In this document: one piece after another, positions 1-5,442 of the stretch
Layout: every line of letters begins with the position of its first letter
Position numbering within the stretch: the first letter of the stretch is position 1
DNA from: Bacillota bacterium
GTDB taxonomy: Bacteria; Bacillota; Sulfobacillia; Symbiobacteriales; Symbiobacteriaceae
NCBI GenBank assembly: GCA_028287415.1
Contig: JAQBPS010000659.1
Location: 1 to 6,214 of the forward strand
Reading direction: 5' to 3'
DNA length: 6,214 bases
Notes under the pieces: model-generated
Databases searched by the model: none
What the model was told of the DNA's origin: nothing
The model's input: only the letters and a program-made list of their open reading frames with translations
Translations under genes and position numbers: made by a program

Positions 1-455
1 CGGCTGCCCGTAACGGGCAGTAGGCTTATCCTATAGGTGCACGAGCCCGGCAGGCGGTTCCTCAGGAAACGCCGAGAGGGGAAAAATGGCGGTGTTGGGT
101 AGCCAACTGCCCGTAAGCGCATCCGCTGAATGTCGCTTTTGGGGGTATCCCAGCCCCGCCCGGCGGCTGCGTCCAGCGTGCCTGAGCATGCGCACGCCAG
201 CCCAGGCGCGGCTCTTTTCAGATCGCATGTGCACCTGGGTAGCCGCCGCGGGCCCAGGTGTGGCCGCTCGGAACCTGGTCGGCAGCCGGCCCGTAATCAG
301 CCGAAGCTCAGCCAGCACGCATGTAGGAGGCCCCGGGACGCCTTCGGCTGTCGGCCGATGGTTGTGTGTTGCGATTTTGTGGGGTGTTGCTGTGCGGTTT
401 GTGGTTTGTGGTTTGTGGTTTGTGGGGATTGTCCGTGTGGACCATATCGCTGGGC
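1..455. other. Gene-free, hairpin-rich upstream region
   Basis: All three plus frames entering the window stop within the first 40 bases, and the internal open frames on both strands give arginine-, proline- and serine-rich translations with no recognisable domain. The stretch is dense in inverted repeats: 4-11/13-20, 53-61/65-73 (one mismatch), 94-98/103-107, 176-181/192-197, 232-239/253-260 and 298-306/342-350. The octamer GCCCGTAA occurs three times (6-13, 109-116, 289-296). This could be a structured RNA, the untranslated end of an upstream gene, or simply GC-rich spacer. I looked for signatures of RNase P RNA, tmRNA, SRP RNA and the common riboswitches and did not find them. Confidence 0.4.
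396..423. repeat. Tandem repeat, four copies of GGTTTGT
   Basis: Four perfect head-to-tail copies of the 7-mer GGTTTGT sit in a G/T-rich strand (about 361-430) just before the hairpin at 456-485. The copy number could vary by replication slippage. No coding role is apparent. Confidence 0.85.
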
Positions 456-485
456 AGAGTGAGCGTCCTTTGGGACGCTCACTCT
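456..485 (+). terminator. Terminator-like hairpin upstream of the desaturase
   Basis: A perfect 13-bp stem (456-468 pairs with 473-485, AGAGTGAGCGTCC/GGACGCTCACTCT) has a 4-nt TTTG loop and is followed by TTGTTGT. The stem is very stable but the T-tract is broken by G residues, so termination efficiency is uncertain. It probably ends a transcript that begins upstream of, or inside, the first 450 bases. It could instead act as an attenuator or 5' stabiliser for the desaturase message. The minus strand has no T-run after the stem. Confidence 0.6.
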
Positions 486-635
486 TGTTGTGGAGGGGGG
501 AGCCCTGGGGGAGATGTGGCTCTAGTGCTGATGGGGTATCATCAGGTTAGGGTGTTGCAGTTTCCATTGGGAATCTTGTGGGCACGCTACCATCACTATA
601 GCCATTCAGGCCCACGTGTCTGCGAAAGGAGTCCG

Positions 636-1754
636 ATGATGAGCGAACTGCACTCGATCGGGTGGTACTCGTCCCAGATTACGCCCCGTCTGCCGAAACA
701 GGTGTTCAAGCCCGTCCCCCAGCGGCTGTGGGGTGGCCTGGTCTATATGCTACTCACCATCGCCGGCATCTGGGCGATTGCTGCGCATCAGTTCAGCCCC
801 TGGGTTAACCTGGCGATTGCGCTTGGCCTGGGGCAGACGATGGCGGGCCTTGGTTTTCTCGGCCATGAGGTCCTGCACGGTACGGTCGTGAAGACCGCGT
901 GGCTGCGTGACCTGATCGGCTGCATCTGCTTTGCTCAGTTCAACCTTGGTGCGAAGCTCTGGCGTAAGTGGCACAACATGGAGCACCATGCCCACACCCA
1001 GGACGAGGACACCGATCCGGACGCCTGGGCGACCATGGAGAAACTCTATAAGCGGCCGCTCCTGCGGTGGATCTACAAGCTGCCCCCGGGGTTCCGGGCT
1101 TTCTTCAACTTCGCTTCGTTCTCGCTTTTCTTCAGCATCCACTCGTCGCTCATGTTCAAGCGCTATATCGGGGAGTTCAAGCCCCGGGACCGGGCGATGG
1201 TCTGGATGCAGCTGCTGGTCCCATGGGCGATATGGCTCAGCCTGCTAGCCTTGATTGGCCCGGGGAAGTGGCTCTTCGCTTATGTGATCCCCGTCATGAT
1301 CGCCAATGCCCTGGTGATCGGTTATATCTCTACAAACCATCAGCTGAACCCGCTCACCCCCGTGAACGACCCGCTGGCGAACAGCCTCTCCGTCACGGTG
1401 CCCCGCTGGGTTGATATGCTTCACTTCAACTTCTCTTACCACACAGAGCACCATCTCTACCCCGGGGTCAACGCAAAGTACGGGCCCATGATCAAGGCCG
1501 TCGTCAAGGAGATGTGGCCGGAGCAGTACTTTGAGCTGCCGCTCCTTCAGGCGCTGAAGGCACTCTGGAAGACGCCCCGCATTTACCACAACTACACGGA
1601 CCTGGTCGATCCCGGCAACGGCCACGTCTTTGGCTCACTCGGCCACGGGCTGGATGCCGAGCAGTTCGCTTATCGGCAGATTGATGTGCCGAAGCAGGGG
1701 CCGGCGCCCATGGGGCTCGGGACCCTGGAACAGAGCCCGGCGCAGGGCGATTAA
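636..1754 (+). CDS. Membrane fatty acid desaturase (di-iron, histidine-box family)
   Basis: Integral membrane di-iron enzyme predicted to insert a cis double bond into acyl chains using O2 and reduced electron carriers, which would adjust membrane fluidity. The 372-residue product carries the three histidine boxes of the FA_desaturase family: HEVLH (77-81), HNMEHH (113-118) and HTEHH (269-273). An extra NHQ lies at 234-236. Hydrophobic segments lie near 32-50, 53-75, 88-105, 156-170, 189-208 and 211-231, which places the histidines on one membrane face as in known desaturases. AAAGGAG (625-631) precedes two adjacent ATG codons at 636 and 639; the second has the better 7-nt spacing, so the start may be 3 bases later. 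The frame is open further upstream, but that part is not protein-like and lacks a ribosome site. No electron-donor gene (ferredoxin, reductase) is adjacent, and regiospecificity cannot be read from sequence. A hydroxylase of the same superfamily is the main alternative. I see no convincing promoter in 486-635. Confidence 0.9.
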   Translation: MMSELHSIGWYSSQITPRLPKQVFKPVPQRLWGGLVYMLLTIAGIWAIAAHQFSPWVNLAIALGLGQTMAGLGFLGHEVLHGTVVKTAWLRDLIGCICFAQFNLGAKLWRKWHNMEHHAHTQDEDTDPDAWATMEKLYKRPLLRWIYKLPPGFRAFFNFASFSLFFSIHSSLMFKRYIGEFKPRDRAMVWMQLLVPWAIWLSLLALIGPGKWLFAYVIPVMIANALVIGYISTNHQLNPLTPVNDPLANSLSVTVPRWVDMLHFNFSYHTEHHLYPGVNAKYGPMIKAVVKEMWPEQYFELPLLQALKALWKTPRIYHNYTDLVDPGNGHVFGSLGHGLDAEQFAYRQIDVPKQGPAPMGLGTLEQSPAQGD

Positions 1755-1761
1755 ACCGAGA

Positions 1762-1793
1762 CCGGCCCCTCCCGCAACTGCGGGAGGGGCCGG
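1762..1793. terminator. Bidirectional terminator between convergent genes
   Basis: A perfect 14-bp GC-rich stem (1762-1775 with 1780-1793) and an AACT loop lie 7 bases after the desaturase stop and 4 bases beyond the end of the minus-strand hydrolase. T-tracts are weak on both sides (CTGCTTAT on plus, TCTCGGTTTAAT on minus), but the position between converging genes and the stem strength make it the likely shared terminator. Confidence 0.85.
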
Positions 1794-1797
1794 CTGC

Positions 1798-2472
1798 TTA
1801 TACCTCGTACGTCTCACCCGGGCGGATTACAACCGGCTTCGCCTTGCCGGCCTCCTTCACCCGGTTGACGAACGGGGCCGGGTCATCCAGCAGCATCGGG
1901 AAGGTGCCCCAGTGGATGGGGATCACGACCTTGGCGCCGACCCATTCGGCGGCGATGGCGGCATCCCGCGGCCCCATCGTAAAATTGTCACCGACAGGCA
2001 GGAGCGCGACGTCAATACCCGGCTCCTCAATCACCCCGTTGAGCAGCTTCAGGTCGCTGAACAGGCAGGTGTCGCCCGCGTGGTATACCCGCTTGCCGCC
2101 CATGTGGATCACAAACCCGGCGGCATGGCCACCCGCCACGCCGCTGCCGTGGAAGGCCATCGTGACCCGGACCATGCCGAAGGGGAACTTGGCGGTGCCG
2201 CCCAGTGCGAGCGTCTGCACCTTCACACCCTGCTCCTCCAGCTTCAGACCGCCTTCAAAGGTGGTGATGACGGTGGCGCCGGTCCGCTTGGCAATCGCGA
2301 CGGTATCGCCCACGTGGTCATCGTGGAAGTGCGTCACCAGGATGTAATCCGGGTTCACCTCTTCGGCCTTCACCGTGGCGACCGGGTTTCCCGTCAGGAA
2401 CGGATCAATCAGCAGCGTATGCTTGCCATCGGTGATCTCAGTGGCGGAATGCCCCAGAAAGCGGATTCGCAT
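1798..2472 (-). CDS. UPF0173 metal-dependent hydrolase (metallo-beta-lactamase fold, YtkL-like)
   Basis: Predicted cytosolic hydrolase of 224 residues, the usual length for the UPF0173 family; the physiological substrate of this family is not established. The N-terminus MRIRFLGHSA is typical. The metal-binding motif HFHDDH lies at 48-53 (HxHxDH), with further likely ligands at His108 (AFHGS), His131/Asp134 (HAGDT) and His187 (PIHWGT). No signal peptide is visible. The start is set by GGAGGG (2480-2485) with 7-nt spacing to ATG at 2472-2470. An upstream in-frame ATG would add 19 residues, but it lies inside the predicted promoter and lacks a ribosome site. The gene appears monocistronic: it has its own promoter, and it converges with the desaturase on a shared terminator. 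Family assignment is firm; function beyond a metal-dependent hydrolase is open. Confidence 0.93.
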   Translation of the reverse strand: MRIRFLGHSATEITDGKHTLLIDPFLTGNPVATVKAEEVNPDYILVTHFHDDHVGDTVAIAKRTGATVITTFEGGLKLEEQGVKVQTLALGGTAKFPFGMVRVTMAFHGSGVAGGHAAGFVIHMGGKRVYHAGDTCLFSDLKLLNGVIEEPGIDVALLPVGDNFTMGPRDAAIAAEWVGAKVVIPIHWGTFPMLLDDPAPFVNRVKEAGKAKPVVIRPGETYEV

Positions 2473-2512
2473 CAGACGTCCCTCCATCTCAGAATGAGTA
2501 CGCGCGTAGAAT

Positions 2513-2542
2513 ATTCTAGCAAACAGCACCCTGCATGTGCAA
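2513..2542 (-). promoter_or_regulatory. Promoter of the UPF0173 hydrolase gene
   Basis: On the minus strand, -35 TTGCAC (2542-2537) is followed after 18 bases by -10 TAGAAT (2518-2513), with TGC directly before it forming an extended -10. Transcription should start near 2506, giving a leader of about 34 nt. The -10 lies inside the perfect 12-bp palindrome TAGAATATTCTA (2507-2518). Confidence 0.65.
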
Positions 2543-2612
2543 TGAGTTTGGTGCTTCCCGGTCAGCTTTATGCCGCAACCGGGTGCCGGAGGCCGGCAGC
2601 GGACGAGTTACG

Positions 2613-2641
2613 TAGACCCCCGGCGTGATTCTGGGTATAAT
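2613..2641 (+). promoter_or_regulatory. Promoter of dusB
   Basis: A consensus -10 TATAAT (2636-2641) has a 4-of-6 match to the -35 (TAGACC, 2613-2618) at the ideal 17-base spacing. The predicted start near 2648 gives a leader of about 33 nt to the GTG start of dusB. Confidence 0.65.
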
Positions 2642-2680
2642 AATCCTCGTCCACATCATCGTGATACGGAGGTGAACGCT

Positions 2681-3823
2681 GTGCCTGAACCGTTGATCAA
2701 GCCGATTCAGCTTGGCGATAACCTGACGATTGAGCATCCTGTGGCCCTGGCTCCCATGGCCGGCGTCACCAACTGGCCCTTCCGCCTGCTGTGCCGGGAG
2801 ATGGGCTGTGGCCTTGTTGTCACCGAGTTCGTCAGCGACAAGGCGATTTTGTTCGACAGCAAGCGCACCCAGGAGATGATCGAACTCCTGGATGAGGAGC
2901 GGCCTGCCGGCATCCAGATCTTCGGCGCCGACGCAGATGAGATGGCCCGCGCCGCCGTGCGGGTCGTGGAGCTGCAGCAGCCTGACCTGGTCGATATCAA
3001 TATGGGCTGCCCGGCGCCCAAGGTGACCAAGGGCCGGGGCGGTTCTTCGCTGCTGAAGGAGCCCGACACCGCCGAGGAGATCATTCGCAGGGTGGTCCGG
3101 GCGGTGGCCCCGCTGCCCGTCACCGTGAAGATCCGCATCGGCTGGGACGCCAACTCGATCAACGCCGTGGAAATGGCGAAACGGGTGGAGGCCGCGGGCG
3201 CCCGCATGCTGACCGTGCACGGGCGTACCCGTGAGCAGCATTACAGCGGCAACGCGGACTGGGAGGTCATCGCGAGCGTGGCCGACGCCATCAGTCTCCC
3301 GGTGATCGGCAATGGCGACATCACCACGCCGGAGCAGGCCGCACATCGGCTGCGCACGAGCGGCGTTGCCGGCCTGGCGATCGGGCGGGGCGCCATGGGC
3401 AACCCCTGGATCTTCCGCAGGACGGCGCACTACCTGGAGACCGGTGAACTGCTCCCCGAGCCGGACGCCCGGGAGCGGGTGGAGACCGCCCTGCGCCATC
3501 TGCAAATGATGATCGCCTACCGTGGTGAGTACATCGGGGTGCGCGAGATGCGCAAGCATGCTGCATGGTACCTCAAGGGTCTCTACGGCTCCGCTGCGGT
3601 CCGGGACCGGGTCAACCAGACCGAGACCCCTGACGCCATGCGCGACGTCCTCCTGCGGTATCTGGAGCAGACTGAGCAGTATGCGCTGGAGCAGGCCGGC
3701 GCCGCCGACCTGGAGGTCGAAGCGCCCCAGTCCTGCGACGCCTACTCGGAGGACGGCCCCGGCTGTGAAGTCGAGGGCGGCCTGGGCGCCCAGTTCCCTG
3801 ACTGCGTCGCCAAGGGCGAGTAA
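2681..3823 (+). CDS. dusB: tRNA-dihydrouridine synthase, DusB type
   Basis: Flavoenzyme that reduces specific uridines in the D-loop of tRNA to dihydrouridine, using FMN and NAD(P)H in the cytosol. The 380-residue product shows the family motifs in order: APMAGVTNWPFR (24-35, FMN site), INMGCPAPKVTKG (106-118) with catalytic Cys110, VKIRIGW (149-155) with FMN-contacting Lys150, VHGRTREQ (179-186), VIGNGDI (208-214) and AIGRGAMGNPWIF (233-245). The C-terminal helical tRNA-binding domain covers about 262-335 and includes MRKHAAWYLKG (290-300). The start is the GTG at 2681, set by GGAGGTGA (2668-2675) 5 bases upstream; the frame continues further 5' but through the promoter. The last 45 residues or so form an acidic tail with three cysteines (352, 362, 375), making the protein longer than the usual 320-350. 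There is no clear terminator behind it, so read-through into greA is possible, and dusB-greA linkage is common in Firmicutes. Confidence 0.95.
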   Translation: MPEPLIKPIQLGDNLTIEHPVALAPMAGVTNWPFRLLCREMGCGLVVTEFVSDKAILFDSKRTQEMIELLDEERPAGIQIFGADADEMARAAVRVVELQQPDLVDINMGCPAPKVTKGRGGSSLLKEPDTAEEIIRRVVRAVAPLPVTVKIRIGWDANSINAVEMAKRVEAAGARMLTVHGRTREQHYSGNADWEVIASVADAISLPVIGNGDITTPEQAAHRLRTSGVAGLAIGRGAMGNPWIFRRTAHYLETGELLPEPDARERVETALRHLQMMIAYRGEYIGVREMRKHAAWYLKGLYGSAAVRDRVNQTETPDAMRDVLLRYLEQTEQYALEQAGAADLEVEAPQSCDAYSEDGPGCEVEGGLGAQFPDCVAKGE

Positions 3824-3866
3824 AGCTCCCCGGTAGGCTATGCTTGTGAAGCTTCAGATATTTCGA

Positions 3867-3895
3867 TTGACACGTCGTTATGGTATATTTATACT
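3867..3895 (+). promoter_or_regulatory. Strong promoter of greA
   Basis: A perfect -35 TTGACA (3867-3872) and a -10 TATACT (3890-3895) are separated by exactly 17 bases. Transcription should begin near 3902, leaving an unusually long leader of about 175 nt before the greA start codon. A 10-bp palindrome TGAAGCTTCA (3847-3856) sits just upstream of the -35. Confidence 0.85.
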
Positions 3896-3901
3896 TAGAG
3901 A

Positions 3902-4076
3902 CTGTGAACGCCAAGCACTGCCGGGTGATGCAGCCCGTGCAGTGCTTGTCCCGTCTGACATCTCCCTTCCGGTGCGGGCATACCCGGCCGGGAACTCATC
4001 GTATAAATCGGGATAGGTGCCCGCTGGCAGGGCGAATCCGGTGGCACCGTTGTCCGCATACAAAGGAGAGAACTGG
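3902..4076 (+). promoter_or_regulatory. Long structured 5' leader of greA
   Basis: The leader can fold into a strong hairpin: 3912-3921 pairs with 3939-3948 (CAAGCACTGC/GCAGTGCTTG), then CGGG (3922-3925) with CCCG (3934-3937) around an 8-nt loop. Further on are CGGG-cata-CCCG (3975-3986) and a long-range repeat GGTGCC (4016-4021)/GGCACC (4043-4048). The stretch AGGGCGAATCCGGTG (4029-4043) resembles part of the cobalamin riboswitch core, and GGTGGCACCG (4040-4049) resembles part of a T-box, but neither consensus is complete. No terminator lies between these elements and the SD, so any control would be translational or act on transcript stability. Confidence 0.45.
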
Positions 4077-4550
4077 ATGCCCGAGAAGGAAGCACTCCTC
4101 TCGCTTGAGGGGCTGAAACTCTTAGAGGAAGAGCTGCTCCACCTGCGTACGGTCAAGCGTATGGAGGTGGCCGAGCGCATCAAGCAGGCTCGGGACTATG
4201 GCGATATTGCCGAGAACTCCGAGTATGAAGATGCAAAGAATGAGCAGGCGTTCATCGAGGGCCGCATTCTGGTCCTTGAGAAGACGCTTCGCAACGCAGT
4301 TGTCATTGACGAGCCGACCGTCCGCTCGTCCGAAGTTAACCTGGGGTCCAAGGTTGTGCTCAAGGATCTGGAGTATGGCGACCGGCTCGAGTATGCCATA
4401 GTCGGGACGCTTGAGGCGGACCCCACCCACGCCCGGATCTCCAACGAGTCCCCGGTGGGACGGGCGATCATGGGCCAGAAGGTTGGCACCGTTGTCGAGG
4501 TCGACGCCCCTGACGGCATCATCCGCTACGAGATCCTCGAAGTCTTCTAG
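4077..4550 (+). CDS. greA: Transcription elongation factor GreA
   Basis: Binds the secondary channel of RNA polymerase and stimulates cleavage of backtracked transcripts, rescuing stalled complexes. At 157 residues it has the standard GreA length. The N-terminal coiled coil spans roughly 8-77; its tip carries YGDIAENSEYE (41-51), with Asp43 and Glu46 matching the acidic pair that positions the catalytic Mg2+ in E. coli GreA. The C-terminal FKBP-like domain (about 83-157) contains SPVGRAIMGQKVG (125-137). The ATG at 4077 follows AAAGGAGAG (4062-4070) at normal spacing; an in-frame ATG 60 bases upstream lies in the leader and lacks a ribosome site. The gene has its own promoter and terminator, though dusB transcripts may also reach it. 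Identity is secure. Confidence 0.97.
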   Translation: MPEKEALLSLEGLKLLEEELLHLRTVKRMEVAERIKQARDYGDIAENSEYEDAKNEQAFIEGRILVLEKTLRNAVVIDEPTVRSSEVNLGSKVVLKDLEYGDRLEYAIVGTLEADPTHARISNESPVGRAIMGQKVGTVVEVDAPDGIIRYEILEVF

Positions 4551-4564
4551 GATAGTTAAGCGAG

Positions 4565-4595
4565 CGGGGGCAGCATGCTGCTCCCGGTTATTTTT
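4565..4595 (+). terminator. Rho-independent terminator of greA
   Basis: The stem is CGGGGGCAGC (4565-4574) against GCTGCTCCCG (4577-4586), with one G-T wobble at 4569/4582 and a palindromic CAGCATGCTG tip. It is followed by TTATTTTT (4588-4595). It lies 14 bases after the greA stop codon. Confidence 0.92.
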
Positions 4596-4629
4596 CCTGC
4601 CGCTGCCGTACAATGTAGCATTTTTACAG

Positions 4630-4658
4630 TTGCAGAGCGGCACTCTGCATGCTACAAT
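4630..4658 (+). promoter_or_regulatory. Promoter of the tRNA-Ala gene
   Basis: TTGCAG (4630-4635), a 17-base spacer and TACAAT (4653-4658), with TGC immediately before the -10 giving an extended -10. Initiation near 4665 would leave a short 5' leader of about 23 nt for processing. The promoter lies inside nested inverted repeats: TGTAGCA (4614-4620)/TGCTACA (4650-4656) and TGCAGAG (4631-4637)/CTCTGCA (4643-4649). Confidence 0.75.
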
Positions 4659-4687
4659 CATCGTTGTCGGTCAGCGAGAGACAAAAT

Positions 4688-4763
4688 GGGGCTGTAGCTC
4701 AGTTGGGAGAGCAACGCCTTTGCAAGGCGAAGGTCGTGGGTTCGAATCCCATCAGCTCCACCA
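4688..4763 (+). tRNA. tRNA-Ala, anticodon TGC
   Basis: A complete 76-nt cloverleaf with the 3' CCA encoded (4761-4763). The acceptor stem is 4688-4694/4753-4759, the D stem GCTC/GAGC (4697-4700/4709-4712), the anticodon loop TTTGCAA (4719-4725) with TGC at 4721-4723, and the T arm GTGGG-TTCGAAT-CCCAT (4736-4752). The third acceptor pair is G4690-T4757, that is G3-U70, the main alanine identity element recognised by alanyl-tRNA synthetase, so identity is firm from both anticodon and identity pair. The first anticodon-stem pair is A4714 against A4730, a mismatch; the other four pairs are sound. The gene stands alone rather than in an rRNA operon spacer. Confidence 0.98.
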
Positions 4764-4776
4764 TATCTGATCAAAA

Positions 4777-4807
4777 GCGGGCGGTGCCATCAGGGCGCCG
4801 CCCGTTT
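4777..4807 (+). terminator. Hairpin terminator after tRNA-Ala
   Basis: An 11-bp stem (4778-4788 with 4794-4804, one G-T pair) around the loop ATCAG is followed by TTT. On the minus strand the same stem is followed by CTTTTG, so it may also act as a backup for the cupredoxin transcript. Confidence 0.75.
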
Positions 4808-4837
4808 GCGCGCACGCATCAAAAAGGACACAAAAAG

Positions 4838-4863
4838 AGGCGGCCAGGGTTGGCCGCCTTTTT
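4838..4863. terminator. Bidirectional terminator between tRNA-Ala and the cupredoxin gene
   Basis: A perfect 9-bp stem, AGGCGGCCA (4838-4846) with TGGCCGCCT (4851-4859) around a GGGT loop, is flanked by T-tracts in both directions: TTTTT on plus (4859-4863) and CTTTTTGT on minus. It lies 23 bases beyond the end of the minus-strand cupredoxin gene and fits as its main terminator. Confidence 0.92.
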
Positions 4864-4886
4864 GCGTACATACGTTTCAGCAGAGA

Positions 4887-5261
4887 CTACGGGGTGACAG
4901 TAAGCGTGCCGGTCATGATCGCCTCGTGACCGGGGATGTTGCAGTGGTACTTGAAGTCGCCAGCCTTGTCAACCTTGAAGGAGATGGTTTCGTCCTTGCC
5001 CGGCTGCACCTGCTTGGTCTGGGCGTTGAAGTCGGTCATGACAAAGGTGTGGGCGGTGGTGGTGTCCTTGTTGACGAGATGGACCTTGACGGTGTCGCCC
5101 ACCTTCGCCTTGAGGGTCGTCGGGTTGTAAGCCATAGCGTTGTTCTCGCCAGCCACTACCTCGAGGGTCGGGCCGGTGCCGCCGGCGGTGCCGGAAGAGC
5201 CGCAGCCAGCCAAAACGCCCAGGGACAGAGCAGCCACGAGCGCGAGAGCCATCTTCTTCAT
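4887..5261 (-). CDS. Blue copper (cupredoxin/plastocyanin-like) lipoprotein
   Basis: Predicted type-1 copper electron carrier anchored to the outer face of the cytoplasmic membrane, 124 residues. It has a lipoprotein signal: Lys2-Lys3, a hydrophobic stretch 4-16, and the lipobox LAGC (17-20) with Cys20 as the lipidated residue. A Gly/Ser/Thr-rich linker (21-30) leads into the cupredoxin domain (about 32-124). Copper ligands are His71 (TAHTF), Cys107 (YHCNIPGH), His112 and Met116; the C-x4-H-x3-M spacing is like that of azurin. The start is ATG at 5261-5259, set by AGGGG (5272-5268) with 6-nt spacing; in-frame ATGs upstream would put charged residues before the signal peptide. It is divergent from a cytochrome b gene, so it might accept electrons from that complex or feed an oxidase; this is inference. 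A copper-storage or stress role is an alternative. Confidence 0.9.
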   Translation of the reverse strand: MKKMALALVAALSLGVLAGCGSSGTAGGTGPTLEVVAGENNAMAYNPTTLKAKVGDTVKVHLVNKDTTTAHTFVMTDFNAQTKQVQPGKDETISFKVDKAGDFKYHCNIPGHEAIMTGTLTVTP

Positions 5262-5413
5262 AACTAACCCCTGCCTTTCTACATGCTTCATGATGCCATA
5301 TACGTGCTGGATGTTCAATCGGATTCGCACCGGAGGCTAAGCGAACTTTACGCTAGGGTTATTGCCCGAAAGTTGCAACCACCAAGATGCACTGCCAGCC
5401 CGAATCCGAAGCA

Positions 5414-5442
5414 ATACTAGCATTATCTATGCGCTAATGCAA
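5414..5442 (-). promoter_or_regulatory. Promoter of the cupredoxin gene, with operator-like repeat
   Basis: On the minus strand, TTGCAT (5442-5437), a 17-base spacer and TAGTAT (5419-5414), with TGC before the -10 (extended -10). Transcription should start near 5407, giving a leader of about 145 nt. The inverted repeat GCATTA (5420-5425)/TAATGC (5435-5440) fills the spacer and overlaps the -35, a typical place for a repressor or a spacer-binding activator. Confidence 0.65.

Noticed and set aside
86..550. Long plus-strand open frame with a purine-rich stretch before its ATG, and the opposing minus-strand frame at 31-318
   Set aside because: Both translations are Arg/Pro/Ser-rich and match no family, and both run through GC-rich inverted repeats; the plus frame also runs through the heptamer array and the terminator-like stem. 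They look like chance open frames in GC-rich DNA.
593..601. TCACTATAG, resembling the end of a T7 phage promoter
   Set aside because: Only nine bases agree and the upstream half does not match. No phage genes are nearby.
366..635. N-terminal extension of the desaturase by 90 codons
   Set aside because: The extension is Gly/Trp/Cys-rich, begins in a G/T-rich tandem repeat, crosses the terminator-like hairpin and has no ribosome site. AAAGGAG at 625-631 clearly marks the start at 636/639.
1630..2628. Long plus-strand open frame opposite the hydrolase gene
   Set aside because: It is the GC-rich antisense shadow of the UPF0173 gene, with a His/Asp/Gly-rich translation and no domain.
2570..2680. 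Earlier ATG for dusB giving 37 extra residues
   Set aside because: It would place coding sequence over the TATAAT promoter, and the added residues do not fit the DusB N-terminus. GGAGGTGA before GTG 2681 is decisive.
2516..3559. Long minus-strand open frame opposite dusB
   Set aside because: It is the antisense shadow of dusB; the plus-strand product has every DusB motif.
4040..4049. T-box motif (GGTGGCACCG) in the greA leader
   Set aside because: Only the GGTGGCACCG core is similar. There is no recognisable Stem I with specifier loop and no terminator/antiterminator pair before the SD, and greA is not a usual T-box target.
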